DNA of 49,523 nt from Bacteroidota bacterium (GCA_018267875.1 JAFDXP010000087.1:1-49523); one strand, 5' to 3'. Shown: positions 1-8,850, counted from the first letter of the stretch. Numbers and translations are program-made. The notes: generated from the letters alone by a model not told the origin.

Positions 1-49
1 CCACCAATGCTTAAATCGGCCTTGCATAGAGCCGTATCAAAATTAATCA

Positions 50-271
50 ATGGGTATGTCTGTAACGTCCGTTAGCAAGAGAAATTATTTTTGTTCGTGC
101 AAAAAATGGGGAATGACGCACAACGATGGAGATTGGTCGCATAAGTACAAGACGCTATCCAACACGCCAGAAGCAGCACTAATGGTGCGCACCGGCGACA
201 TTGACAACCTCGGCTTTGGATTCGCCTCCGGCTTTACCGATGAATCGGGGGGTTCTTCAGATTCTACCTAA
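50..271 (+). pseudogene. Possible degraded fragment of a surface/secreted protein
   Basis: An open frame of 73 codons runs from an ATG at 50 to a TAA at 269-271, with an in-frame stop just upstream at 44-46. Its second half contains the string RTGDIDNLGFGFASGF, followed by a Gly/Ser-rich end. From memory this resembles a short 'GDIDNLGFGW..GFD' signature found in some secreted Bacteroidota proteins, where it continues much further. Here the frame stops at once and neither alternative frame continues cleanly, so it may be a broken remnant. It has no recognisable promoter or signal peptide. It could equally be a chance open frame near the contig edge. Confidence 0.25.
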
Positions 272-363
272 CATTGAACACCCTTGACCTCAGCTAATGG
301 TTGGCGATTACAAACCCCTATATTGGACTTTCACCACCAAGTTATTTACCATGCACGAAACAC

Positions 364-394
364 AAAAAAATGCATCACCCAAATGAGTGATGCA
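364..394 (-). terminator. Rho-independent terminator of rpoA-rplQ
   Basis: Perfect 8-bp inverted repeat TGCATCAC / GTGATGCA (371-378 and 387-394). On the minus strand it is followed by a run of seven T (plus-strand A 364-370). It lies 37 bases after the rplQ stop codon and closes the rpoA-rplQ transcript. Confidence 0.8.
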
Positions 395-430
395 ATATAA
401 AACAAATATAAAATATAATATTAAAGGAAA

Positions 431-955
431 CTATGCAGTAGCCTCACCTTCAGCTGAGGGTGCTTCAGTTGTAGCATCAGAAACCGGAGTAACCGTTTCA
501 GTAGCAGCAGATGATGTTTCAGTTTTCTTAGTGCTTCCACCACGGCGGCTGCGACGAGTTTTCTTAGCAGCAGCATCTTTATCTTTACCGTAGATTTCGT
601 TGAAGTCAACCAATTCAATCATAGCCATTTCAGCTGCATCTCCCATACGAGGTTGCAACTTAATGATACGAGTATATCCACCCGGGCGATTTGCTACTTT
701 GTCGCTAATGACACCAAACAACTCTTTGATAGCTTCTTTGTTTTGCAAATAACTGAATACCACGCGGCGATTGTGCATTGTATCGTTTTTAGAGCGAGTA
801 ATCATAGGCTCTACATATACCCGAAGGCTTTTTGCCTTTGCTAAAGTGGTAACGATACGCTTGTGCTCAATCAAATTGCAAGCGAGGTTTGATAAAAGTG
901 CTCTTCTGTGAGAAGCGGTACGACTTAAATTTTTAATCTTGTCTCCGTGACGCAT
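431..955 (-). CDS. rplQ: 50S ribosomal protein L17
   Basis: Structural protein of the large ribosomal subunit. The 174-residue product opens with [20 protein letters not shown], the invariant L17 start, and keeps the family core (about residues 1-120, including the RPGGYTRI block). The last 50 or so residues are a low-complexity tail rich in Lys, Arg, Ser, Thr, Ala and Glu; such tails are usual on Bacteroidota L17 and make the protein longer than the roughly 125-residue E. coli form. It lies 84 bases downstream of rpoA and is followed by a strong hairpin terminator, so it is the last gene of a two-gene transcript. Identification is secure. Confidence 0.98.
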   Translation of the reverse strand: MRHGDKIKNLSRTASHRRALLSNLACNLIEHKRIVTTLAKAKSLRVYVEPMITRSKNDTMHNRRVVFSYLQNKEAIKELFGVISDKVANRPGGYTRIIKLQPRMGDAAEMAMIELVDFNEIYGKDKDAAAKKTRRSRRGGSTKKTETSSAATETVTPVSDATTEAPSAEGEATA

Positions 956-1039
956 GACGATTGTTGTTTTTGAAAAATTCCCTCACACCGTGTCAAGGTA
1001 TGTGCGGTACTATGGTTATTATTAAATTATTTGTTATTT

Positions 1040-2038
1040 TTAGTCTTCGCTACGTTGCAAACGGCTGATGTCCATGCCGAAATGTAAACCTCTTTCGCCC
1101 AATACTTGTTCAATTTCTGACAGTGATTTTTGACCGAAGTTACGGAACTTCATCAATTCTTCTTGTGTATATTGAACCAATTCGCTTAAAGAATTAATTT
1201 TTGCTGCTTTCAAACAATTGAAGGCACGCACAGAAAGTTCTAAATCTTCTAATGGAGTTTGCAATACTTTGCGTAGTTGCAAAGTTTCTTCGTCCACGAT
1301 AGTTTCTTTTTCTTCCCGCTTTGTATCAAGGCTGATGTTTTCATCTGTGATGATCATCAAATGTTGAATCAGAATACGACTAGCATCTTTTACTGCTTCT
1401 TCAGGATGGATGGTGCCATCTGTAGAAACTTCCATAATCAGTTTTTCAAAATCCGTACGTTGTTCAACACGGGTATTTTCGATGCTGTATTTGACGTTTT
1501 TGATGGGTGTAAAAATGCTATCAATAGCAATTATACCAACTGGGGCATTTTCTTTAGGGCGGTTTTCTTCAGCGGGAACATATCCACGTCCTTTGCCAAG
1601 GAACAATTCAATATGGAAGGTAGTACCGGGCTCCATGTGGCAAATTTCTAATTCCGGATTCATTACCTGAAAGTTTGGCAAAGCTTCGCCAATCATACCG
1701 GCAGTAAACACTTCGCGTCCTTTAATGGTTAGATCCACACGGTCGCTGCTGATTTCATGATCAGACACTTTTTTGAAGCGTACTTGCTTTAGGTTCAGGA
1801 TGATTTCAGTTACGTCTTCGAACACGCCTTTGATGGTTGCAAACTCATGGTCAGCACCATTGATTTTGATTGCTGTAATGGCATATCCTTCTAATGAAGA
1901 AAGCAACACACGGCGAAGTGCATTACCGATAGTGACACCATAGCCTGGTTCTAACGGGCGAAACTCAAACTGAGCTTCGAAGTCAGTAGCTTTTTGAAGA
2001 ACGATTTTGTCTGGTTTTTGGAAATTCAGAATTGCCAT
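1040..2038 (-). CDS. rpoA: DNA-directed RNA polymerase subunit alpha
   Basis: Scaffold subunit that dimerises to nucleate RNA polymerase assembly and contacts promoter DNA and activators. The 332-residue protein has the N-terminal dimerisation domain (about 1-230, with the GYGVTIGNALRRVLLSSLEG motif) and the C-terminal helix-hairpin-helix domain (about 265-325, LSVRAFNCLKAAKINSLSEL then RNFGQKSLSEIE). Length is normal. It is followed by rplQ as expected. However, the usual upstream neighbours rpsD, rpsK and rpsM are missing: the next gene upstream is an unrelated secreted protein ending in its own terminator. A promoter element at 2192-2199 therefore probably drives rpoA-rplQ alone. Confidence 0.98.
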   Translation of the reverse strand: MAILNFQKPDKIVLQKATDFEAQFEFRPLEPGYGVTIGNALRRVLLSSLEGYAITAIKINGADHEFATIKGVFEDVTEIILNLKQVRFKKVSDHEISSDRVDLTIKGREVFTAGMIGEALPNFQVMNPELEICHMEPGTTFHIELFLGKGRGYVPAEENRPKENAPVGIIAIDSIFTPIKNVKYSIENTRVEQRTDFEKLIMEVSTDGTIHPEEAVKDASRILIQHLMIITDENISLDTKREEKETIVDEETLQLRKVLQTPLEDLELSVRAFNCLKAAKINSLSELVQYTQEELMKFRNFGQKSLSEIEQVLGERGLHFGMDISRLQRSED

Positions 2039-2191
2039 TTGGAGAGAATTTTGTGTTTTTTCTTTGGTTATTAATCATTGCCTTTTATAGGCTCATTTAG
2101 ATGTTTGGCGTTTCTCACTTTGGGGTTCGGGGTTCTCTTCCCCACCCTCAAATTCTTGTTCGCCTAAAGCATCAAACGATTTTTGGGATTG

Positions 2192-2199
2192 CAAAAGTA
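2192..2199 (-). promoter_or_regulatory. Candidate promoter -7 element for rpoA-rplQ
   Basis: On the minus strand the sequence reads TACTTTTG followed by CA, an exact match to the Bacteroidota -7 consensus TAnnTTTG. It sits about 155 bases upstream of the rpoA ATG and just downstream of the terminator of the preceding gene (2244-2277). The -33 region is weak: a TTG lies about 15 bases upstream instead of the usual 19-21. Confidence 0.55.
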
Positions 2200-2243
2200 C
2201 AAAATTCTTTTTGACAATGAACATTTATTTTTATCCTTTCATG

Positions 2244-2277
2244 AAAAATGGAGCAATCTAAAGGGAAAGCTCCATTT
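2244..2277 (-). terminator. Rho-independent terminator of the PNGase F-like gene
   Basis: Nine-base-pair perfect stem AAATGGAGC / GCTCCATTT (2246-2254 and 2269-2277), followed on the minus strand by a T run. It lies 26 bases past the stop codon of the secreted protein ending at 2304 and separates that gene from rpoA. Confidence 0.75.
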
Positions 2278-2303
2278 AAAATTAAAAATTATGCTGTGTT
2301 TAA

Positions 2304-4250
2304 CTATCGGGCTATAACCAATTTTGTTTGCACACGTCCTCCTGAATAATCATATATCATTGAATAAACCCCGTTAGCTAATGCTGAAATATCCAATTCA
2401 GTTGTTGCTTTACTAACTTTTTGTTGCATCATAGTGCGTCCGCTCATGTCCACAATATTCACCAAGCCATCTATAGAATTTACGCCGTTAATAGAAACGG
2501 TTACTTTTTGTTGTGCAGGTGAAGGAAATGCTTCAATCGTTGCATTTTCCATTTCAGGAGTAGCAATACTTGTAGTCCAATCCGTACGGAAATATTGTGT
2601 AAATCCACAACCAAAGTCTCCATTAAAATATCCTTTTAATGGTATTAGTGCAAAGCTTCCGATATTGCGAATTTGAACATAGCCTACACCCGGATTAGGG
2701 TTGTAGTAAGGATACATCCACCAATTTACCCCATCGCAACCAGCATCGGATACTTCCAAACGATAGACGGCAGGGCCTAACTTCAAGGTATCATCATAAG
2801 TAGTATTTACTGTGTTGTTGGTGCGTTGAGCAACAATATTGTTGTCAAGATCATAAATTTTCCAACTTGTTTCACTTACGCCATTTGATACAGAACCATT
2901 TGTACGAAGGCTTACACGAATTTGGGTTGTCCAAACAGGCGCAGCTGTAAAAGTAGAGGTTAATAGATTGTTTGAATTATCCTCGTCTGCTGTTCCATTT
3001 ACTGCAACAATTTGTGCCGAAAAAGTGTTTCCTGTTCCTGAAGCCACTCGAAGTCCCCAAGGCTCTGGCAAAGTAATTTCTTTAGTTTCCAAAGGAGCAA
3101 TTGATCCTGTCCAATAATAGTTTGGCAAATAGCTACCTACCACTCCATAAACTATATTAAGTGATGTGATAGTCGCACTTCCGGTATTTTTTACTTTAAT
3201 CGTTGGTTTTCCGGTTAAAGGGTTCATGCGAAAATATTGTTGATTGTCAGTAGGTGCCATGATATCATCAAGCGATGCATCTAACGTATGGTTAAAGGCA
3301 CCATAGTAAATAACATCCCCTTCAATCGTGTAAATGGCTTGACTTCCACTGCTGCTTGGATTAGATGTATAGGCAGGGAAATTAACATTTAGTTGAAAAT
3401 TACTGTTAGCCGTAACTCCGGTTAGCGGATGTGAATAAGGGAGTACTTTATCGCCGGGGCACCAACCTGCACGATTGAAAACCCAAGTTCCATTTTGTGG
3501 GTAATAATTGTTAGAGCCACAGTCTGCACGCCAAAAATTTTGCTGAACCAACTGATTATTATTCAAGTTCATCGTATAGGTATTAGGGCAAAACTCTGCA
3601 CAGTTTTGTTGGTCCCCACCATGCCCAGTAATGGTGAAACGAGCTTCAGCAAATTGTGCATTGGAAGGAGCAGTTAATGATACATTTCCCAATGCTGTAT
3701 TAATATCGGTACTTCCCCAACCGTAGTTGTAACTATTTTTCCAGATTCGCTTACCACCTACAACATTTCTTGCCGGGGTTCCTTCAATGAAAGCAAACTT
3801 TACATCAGCCGTAAACCCACCGGAATATCCAGAATAATGAATACGAACAGTGGCATTGTTTTTAAGGATTGGATAAAAATCTGTAACATCATAAGCATAA
3901 ACTCCTTTCCATGTTGAAGTCATCCGAGAGCTATTTGCATAGGGTGTGATCAATCGTCCAAGCTCTACCGTATCGCCACCTGGAGTCATCAAAAAGGTTT
4001 GAACAGTGTAATCCCAATCTGCACAATATTGCGGGCTTCCTGGACATGCATATTTTCCTAAAGTAAAATACATGTAAACCCTACGATATGATGTGTTTCC
4101 ATTTGGGAAAGCTATTGTAGTGTCAAAATTGTTATAGTAATTCAACCAAATACCGTTTTGAGCTTGTACCCAAGTTGTATCACCCGGTGCTGCTTGTGCA
4201 TTCAAATAAGTTGCTGCTAAAGTCAACAAACAAAGGAAAAGTTTTTTCAT
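2304..4250 (-). CDS. Secreted PNGase F-like protein with T9SS sorting domain
   Basis: Predicted secreted protein of 648 residues. The track start is a TTG at 4262; the ATG at 4250 gives a clean signal peptide (MKKLFLCLLTLAATYLNAQA). The N-terminal half (about 25-170, with CPGSPQYCADWDYTVQTF) and the following block (about 190-310, with GHGGDQQNCAEFC and WRADCGSNNYYPQNGTW) resemble the two beta-sandwich domains of peptide-N-glycosidase F, which removes N-linked glycans from glycoproteins. The middle holds CARDB-like and other beta domains. The last 75 residues are a type A T9SS C-terminal sorting domain (FPSPAQQKVTV, then LANGVYSMIY), implying export across the outer membrane. Whether the amidase active site is intact was not established; it could be a binding paralogue. 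Confidence 0.7.
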   Translation of the reverse strand: MKKLFLCLLTLAATYLNAQAAPGDTTWVQAQNGIWLNYYNNFDTTIAFPNGNTSYRRVYMYFTLGKYACPGSPQYCADWDYTVQTFLMTPGGDTVELGRLITPYANSSRMTSTWKGVYAYDVTDFYPILKNNATVRIHYSGYSGGFTADVKFAFIEGTPARNVVGGKRIWKNSYNYGWGSTDINTALGNVSLTAPSNAQFAEARFTITGHGGDQQNCAEFCPNTYTMNLNNNQLVQQNFWRADCGSNNYYPQNGTWVFNRAGWCPGDKVLPYSHPLTGVTANSNFQLNVNFPAYTSNPSSSGSQAIYTIEGDVIYYGAFNHTLDASLDDIMAPTDNQQYFRMNPLTGKPTIKVKNTGSATITSLNIVYGVVGSYLPNYYWTGSIAPLETKEITLPEPWGLRVASGTGNTFSAQIVAVNGTADEDNSNNLLTSTFTAAPVWTTQIRVSLRTNGSVSNGVSETSWKIYDLDNNIVAQRTNNTVNTTYDDTLKLGPAVYRLEVSDAGCDGVNWWMYPYYNPNPGVGYVQIRNIGSFALIPLKGYFNGDFGCGFTQYFRTDWTTSIATPEMENATIEAFPSPAQQKVTVSINGVNSIDGLVNIVDMSGRTMMQQKVSKATTELDISALANGVYSMIYDYSGGRVQTKLVIAR

Positions 4251-4284
4251 TGTAAAACTCAAGTTAATTTTAAAAAGAGAGGGG

Positions 4285-4292
4285 CAAAGGTA
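4285..4292 (-). promoter_or_regulatory. Candidate -7 element for the PNGase F-like gene
   Basis: On the minus strand reads TACCTTTG followed by CC, matching TAnnTTTG, about 35 bases upstream of the ATG at 4250. This supports 4250 as the start. Confidence 0.5.
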
Positions 4293-4357
4293 GCACTTTT
4301 ACATATACTATTTGACGGTCAAAACAGGAAACACTCTAAAGGCATTTGTAAAAAGCC

Positions 4358-4365
4358 TAATTTTG
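4358..4365 (+). promoter_or_regulatory. Candidate -7 element for der
   Basis: Reads TAATTTTG followed by CA, matching TAnnTTTG, and would start transcription near 4372, just before the ATG at 4384. It lies downstream of the TTG/ATG codons at 4312 and beyond, which argues against the longer reading frame. Confidence 0.5.
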
Positions 4366-4383
4366 CACGCTAATTTTCAAACC

Positions 4384-5721
4384 ATGGCGGGATTTACCGT
4401 AGCAATAGTAGGAAGACCGAATGTAGGCAAATCAACTCTTTTTAACCGTTTGCTGGAGCAACGAAAAGCTATTGTGGAGGATACACCCGGCGTAACCCGC
4501 GATCGTCAATATGGAATAGCTGAATGGAACGGGAAGACCTTTAACGTGATAGATACCGGTGGTTTTGTTTCTCGTTCAGAAGATGTTTTTGAGCGTGAAA
4601 TTCGAAAGCAAGTACAAATTGCGGTTGATGAAGCAAACCTGATCATTTTTGTTGTAGATGTAACAACGGGCATTACAGACCAAGATTCTGATATGACTGA
4701 CATATTACGTCGTACAACAAAACCCATTTTGGTAATTGTAAACAAAGTGGACAACAGTGAGCGAGCCTTAGAAGCTACTGAATTTTATTCGTTGGGGTTT
4801 GAGCACACCTTTTTCTTATCCTCAATTTCAGGTAGTGGCACCGGCGAAATGCTTGATGAACTCACCCTTCATATTCCGAATGAAATATCAGCTTCTGAGG
4901 AAATTGAAGAAGGCAATGTTTTTGAAATAAATCCATTACCAAAATTTGCAATTATTGGTCAACCCAATGCAGGAAAATCAACCCTACTAAACGCGCTTGT
5001 TGGCGAAGACAGAACGATTGTTTCTGATATTCCCGGCACCACTCGCGACACTATCCATACCCACTACAAACAGTTTGGTAAAGAGTTTGTCTTGATAGAC
5101 ACAGCAGGGCTACGAAAAAAGAAAAATGTACATGAAGACTTGGAGTTTTACTCCGTAATTCGGGCCATTCGTGCGATGGATGAAGCCGATGTTTGCTTTA
5201 TTGTGATTGATGCTGTCAATGGTATTACCTCTCAAGACATCAACATTTTCAGTTTAGCTGCCAGAAAGGGTAAAGGCATTGTATTGTTGGTGAACAAGTG
5301 GGATTTGATGGAAAAGGAAACCAATACAGCCCGCGATTATGAGCGAATCATCAAACAAAAAACAGCTCCTTTTACTGACCTTCCTATTTTATTCATTTCT
5401 GCCAAAGACAAGAAGCGGATTTTTCAAGCTATGGAGAAGGGGTTAGAAGTGTATGAAAACCGCCAACGTAAAATTGCAACGCATCAACTCAATGAGGTTT
5501 TGTTACCTGAAATTGAACGCTATCCGCCACCAATGAGCAGAGGACACAATGTAAAAATTAAATTCATAAATCAATTACCAGTAGTGGTTCCTTCGTTTGC
5601 TTTTTTTGCAAACTATCCCGATGCAATTAAAGATTCTTACAAAAATTTTCTAGAAAATAAAGTTCGTGAGCATTTTAATTATAATGGTGTTCCAGTACGT
5701 ATTTTCTTTAGAAAAAAATAA
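4384..5721 (+). CDS. der: Ribosome biogenesis GTPase Der (EngA)
   Basis: Essential double-GTPase that assists maturation of the 50S ribosomal subunit. The start was set at the ATG at 4384 (MAGFTVAIVGRPNVGKSTLF) because the first Walker A motif must lie near the N-terminus and a promoter element lies between 4312 and 4384. This gives 445 residues, the family norm. Two G domains are seen in tandem: the first with GRPNVGKST, DTGG and NKVD, the second with GQPNAGKST, DTAG and NKWD. A KH-like C-terminal domain follows (ending PVRIFFRKK). rimO follows 48 bases downstream on the same strand, so they may be co-transcribed. Confidence 0.97.
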   Translation: MAGFTVAIVGRPNVGKSTLFNRLLEQRKAIVEDTPGVTRDRQYGIAEWNGKTFNVIDTGGFVSRSEDVFEREIRKQVQIAVDEANLIIFVVDVTTGITDQDSDMTDILRRTTKPILVIVNKVDNSERALEATEFYSLGFEHTFFLSSISGSGTGEMLDELTLHIPNEISASEEIEEGNVFEINPLPKFAIIGQPNAGKSTLLNALVGEDRTIVSDIPGTTRDTIHTHYKQFGKEFVLIDTAGLRKKKNVHEDLEFYSVIRAIRAMDEADVCFIVIDAVNGITSQDINIFSLAARKGKGIVLLVNKWDLMEKETNTARDYERIIKQKTAPFTDLPILFISAKDKKRIFQAMEKGLEVYENRQRKIATHQLNEVLLPEIERYPPPMSRGHNVKIKFINQLPVVVPSFAFFANYPDAIKDSYKNFLENKVREHFNYNGVPVRIFFRKK

Positions 5722-5769
5722 TTAATTGGCTTTTGGGTCAATAGTATCAATATTTAAAGCGAAATTATC

Positions 5770-7077
5770 GTGAAGACAAGATCAAGGAAGAAAGACAAGG
5801 TAAACATCATCACTTTAGGATGCTCTAAAAACATGGTGGACAGCGAAGTGTTAAGCGGACAACTAAACGCCAATGGAATCAAAGTAAAACACGAAAGCGA
5901 AAAACTTGACCACAACATTGTCGTTGTCAATACTTGCGGATTTATTGACAAAGCAAAAGAAGAAAGTGTCAATACCATATTAGAACAAGTATCCTTAAAA
6001 CAAGCCGGCAAACTTGACAAAGTATATGTTACCGGATGCTTGAGTCAACGTTATCGGGATGATTTGATGAATGAAATTCCTGAAGTTGATGCTTGGTTTG
6101 GCACTATGGAATTGCCTTTAATGCTCAAACAGTTTGATGCCGACTATAAACAAGAACTGATTGGCGAAAGACTTTTAGCAACTCCCAAGCACTATGCTTA
6201 TCTAAAAATATCAGAAGGATGTAACCGCACTTGTTCGTTTTGTGCTATCCCTTTAATGCGCGGTGGGCACATTTCTAAAACCATTGAAGAGATTGTGGCA
6301 GAAGCCAAAAAATTGGTATCTATGGGCGTAAAAGAAATCATGCTTATTGCCCAAGAACTAACTTACTATGGTTTGGATATTTACAAAAAACGAGCACTTG
6401 GCGACTTGCTCAAATACCTCTCCGATGTTGAAGGATTGCATTGGATCAGATTGCACTATGCCTATCCGTCTAAATTCCCTTTAGACATTTTAGATGTAAT
6501 GCGTGATCGTGAAAATATTTGCAACTATTTGGACATGCCACTTCAACATATTTCCAACAATATGCTGAAGGCAATGAAACGCCAAATGGATCAACAAGAG
6601 ATTTATGACCTGATCGCAGCCATTCGCGATAAAGTGCCTGGCATTTGTATCAGAAGCACACTCATAGCAGGCTTTCCGGGCGAAACTCGTGCTGACGTGG
6701 AAGAATTAAAAGGTTTTTTGGAAAAAGTTCGACTTGACCGTGTAGGTATTTTCACTTATTCGCACGAAGAAAACACAACGGCACATGAATTAGAAGACAC
6801 CCTTTCAGCAGAAGAAAAAGAAGATAGGGCACAAGAAATAATGGAAGTGCAACAAGAAATTTCTTTTGAAAAAAATCAAGAAAAAATAGGAAAAGAATTC
6901 AAAGTCTTGGTGGATAAAAAAGAAGCCGGACGTTACTTGGCACGTACAGAATTTGACAGTGTGGAAGTGGACAATGAAGTGATCATTCATAGTGAATCAC
7001 CCTTGCCTATCGGTGATTTTGTGAATGTGCGAATTATCAAAGCTTTTGATTACGACTTGGAAGGTGAAGTGATTTAA
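5770..7077 (+). CDS. rimO: Ribosomal protein S12 methylthiotransferase RimO
   Basis: Radical SAM enzyme that adds a methylthio group to a conserved aspartate of ribosomal protein S12. The 435-residue protein has the N-terminal UPF0004 domain with its cluster cysteines (TLGCSKNMVDSE, VNTCGFI, TGCLSQRY), the radical SAM motif EGCNRTCSFCAIP at about residues 150-162, and a C-terminal TRAM domain (about 370-435). The Ser-Lys-Asn after the first cysteine separates RimO from the tRNA enzyme MiaB. The start is a GTG at 5770; no in-frame ATG lies near it. It follows der closely and converges on dprA with a gap of 12 bases. Confidence 0.95.
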   Translation: MKTRSRKKDKVNIITLGCSKNMVDSEVLSGQLNANGIKVKHESEKLDHNIVVVNTCGFIDKAKEESVNTILEQVSLKQAGKLDKVYVTGCLSQRYRDDLMNEIPEVDAWFGTMELPLMLKQFDADYKQELIGERLLATPKHYAYLKISEGCNRTCSFCAIPLMRGGHISKTIEEIVAEAKKLVSMGVKEIMLIAQELTYYGLDIYKKRALGDLLKYLSDVEGLHWIRLHYAYPSKFPLDILDVMRDRENICNYLDMPLQHISNNMLKAMKRQMDQQEIYDLIAAIRDKVPGICIRSTLIAGFPGETRADVEELKGFLEKVRLDRVGIFTYSHEENTTAHELEDTLSAEEKEDRAQEIMEVQQEISFEKNQEKIGKEFKVLVDKKEAGRYLARTEFDSVEVDNEVIIHSESPLPIGDFVNVRIIKAFDYDLEGEVI

Positions 7078-7089
7078 AATTCTACCTCC

Positions 7090-8202
7090 TTAATCAAGCC
7101 TATAACGCTTGCCGGGCAAGGCTTTTATGACTCCTTGCATTTCCATTTGCAACAACATAGCTGCCAATTGTGCACTGGAAAAACCAGATTGATACGATAG
7201 TTCATCAGCATGAAGAGCATCTTTGTCTTTTAGGGTATCATAAATGCGTTGCTCATCGGTGGACAAGGCTAAGAAAAGTGGTTTTTGTATCGCTTTCTTT
7301 GCTGCACGCTCCCCCCAATTCATGACTTCCAGTAAATCTGCTGTGTTATTTATTAAGGATGCAATATTTCGTTTGATTAATAAGTTAGGTCCACTTGATT
7401 TATTATCATAGGAACGCCCCGGAAACGCACATACATCACGATTGTAACTGTGGGCAACGTAAGCCGTTATCATTGCTCCGCCTTTCACTTCGCTTTCAAC
7501 AATGACGGTAACATCGCTCATTCCGGCAACAATTCTATTGCGTACTGGAAAATTTTGTCGAATTGTTTTTGTCTTTGACGGAAACTCTGTCAACAATCCA
7601 CCATGTAACATCATATCTTGCGCTAATTGATAGTTAGACGATGGATAAATACAGTCAAGACCATGCCCCAATACACCAATGGTTTGCAATCCGTTTTTCA
7701 ATGCGGCTTTGTGTGCCACCGAATCAATACCCAATGCCAATCCACTGACCACAATCAAATTATTTACCTCACTTAAACCTTCAATTAAATCTTCCGTGGC
7801 TCGTTGACCATAGTCGGTATTTTTTCGCGTGCCTATGATGGCTAACATTTTTTGCTCATTCAAATTTGTATTGCCTTTAAGATAGAGTAGCACTGAGGAA
7901 TCATCACAATTCAAAAATCGTTGAGGGTACTGATCATCTGTGAGAAACAAAATAGACAAGTTCTGTTTTTGGGCAAATTCAAATTCAAGTTCTGCCGTTT
8001 TTAAAATCTCTTTATCACGAAACATTTTTGCTCGAGCTTCTGTAATTCGAATTGTTTTTGCCAAATCTTTTACAGATGCTTTAAATATTTCTTCAGCCGT
8101 AGCATATTTGGCTAATAAGGCGCGAACCGTTTTTGGTCCTACATCTGGCACTAAGCTCAGTGCAATTTCATAAAATTTCTTCTGTTCGTCTTTTGGCAAC
8201 AT
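7090..8202 (-). CDS. dprA: DNA-processing protein DprA
   Basis: Cytoplasmic DNA-binding protein that loads RecA on incoming single-stranded DNA during natural transformation. The 370-residue product has an N-terminal helix-hairpin-helix/SAM-like region (about 1-70, LVPDVGPKTVRALLAKY), a Rossmann-fold core (about 110-290, with GTRKNTDYGQ, VVSGLALGIDSVAHKAAL and FPVRNRIVAGMSD) and a C-terminal winged-helix domain (about 310-370). Length and order are typical. No other competence genes (comEA, comEC, comF) are in the window, so the gene alone does not show competence. It starts just before the divergent lipoprotein gene. Confidence 0.95.
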   Translation of the reverse strand: MLPKDEQKKFYEIALSLVPDVGPKTVRALLAKYATAEEIFKASVKDLAKTIRITEARAKMFRDKEILKTAELEFEFAQKQNLSILFLTDDQYPQRFLNCDDSSVLLYLKGNTNLNEQKMLAIIGTRKNTDYGQRATEDLIEGLSEVNNLIVVSGLALGIDSVAHKAALKNGLQTIGVLGHGLDCIYPSSNYQLAQDMMLHGGLLTEFPSKTKTIRQNFPVRNRIVAGMSDVTVIVESEVKGGAMITAYVAHSYNRDVCAFPGRSYDNKSSGPNLLIKRNIASLINNTADLLEVMNWGERAAKKAIQKPLFLALSTDEQRIYDTLKDKDALHADELSYQSGFSSAQLAAMLLQMEMQGVIKALPGKRYRLD

Positions 8203-8203
8203 A

Positions 8204-8233
8204 TTTGTAAACGTTCAAGCAGGGTTATCTTTG
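8204..8233 (+). promoter_or_regulatory. Promoter of the DUF6438 lipoprotein gene
   Basis: TTTG at 8204-8207, an 18-base spacer and TATCTTTG at 8226-8233 fit the Bacteroidota -33/-7 consensus (TTTG, about 19-21, TAnnTTTG) well. Transcription would start near 8240, about 13 bases before the ATG at 8253. The -33 box starts two bases outside the divergent dprA gene. This is one of the best promoter matches in the window. Confidence 0.65.
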
Positions 8234-8252
8234 ATCCGAAAAGCTAAATATA

Positions 8253-8756
8253 ATGAGAAAGACTGTCTTGGGAATATTGACCATGTTAGCCATCGTTCTG
8301 ACAGCTTGTGCAGCTCAGAAGAAAAAAACAACAAAACCTCAACTGGATTATGTGCAAATGTGGCGAACTCCATGCTTTGGGAAATGCCCAAATTATAAAT
8401 TAGAAATCTACCGAAATGGCTTAGTACGCTATACGGGAATCATGTTTACGGACACTGGCATTTATGAAAAGAACATTGGCGAAGCCGCTGCTGAAAAGGT
8501 GTTAAGAAGTTTTGAGAAAAAAAGAGTTGACACCCTAAAGAAGGACTATGATGTATTGATAAGTGATTTGCCCGGCATCAATTTTATTTTCAATTACGGA
8601 AAAACAACGCAGAATGTTCGTAATGCTCAATTTGGCCCTTTGTATTTACGTGAATTAGCTGATCAATTTGACTTATTGATCAACAAACGTAATGGTGAAA
8701 CACCCAAGATGAATGCCGACTGGCAAATGATTTCTCGTTCACCATTGGGTGGATAG
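8253..8756 (+). CDS. DUF6438 domain lipoprotein
   Basis: Predicted lipoprotein of 167 residues. The N-terminus has a hydrophobic signal followed by a lipobox ending in Cys19 (VLTACA). The mature part carries the DUF6438 pattern, here MWRTPCFGKCPNYKLEIYRN, with a pair of cysteines four residues apart (C-F-G-K-C), then a Gly/Tyr-rich beta region. The family is common in Bacteroidota and has no established function. It stands alone, divergent from dprA, with its own promoter. It could be an envelope stress or binding protein; nothing in the context decides this. Confidence 0.8.
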   Translation: MRKTVLGILTMLAIVLTACAAQKKKTTKPQLDYVQMWRTPCFGKCPNYKLEIYRNGLVRYTGIMFTDTGIYEKNIGEAAAEKVLRSFEKKRVDTLKKDYDVLISDLPGINFIFNYGKTTQNVRNAQFGPLYLRELADQFDLLINKRNGETPKMNADWQMISRSPLGG

Positions 8757-8850
8757 AAAGGCAAAATGAGATCATTTTTATCACTCAATTATACGCCTGT
8801 TTTAAACCTTGTCTTTAGAAAGATGATTTTAGAAATACTATTTGCCCACT

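Noticed and set aside
4312-4383. N-terminal extension of Der
   Set aside because: The 24 extra residues precede the first GTP-binding motif and overlap a likely promoter element; family length fits the ATG at 4384.
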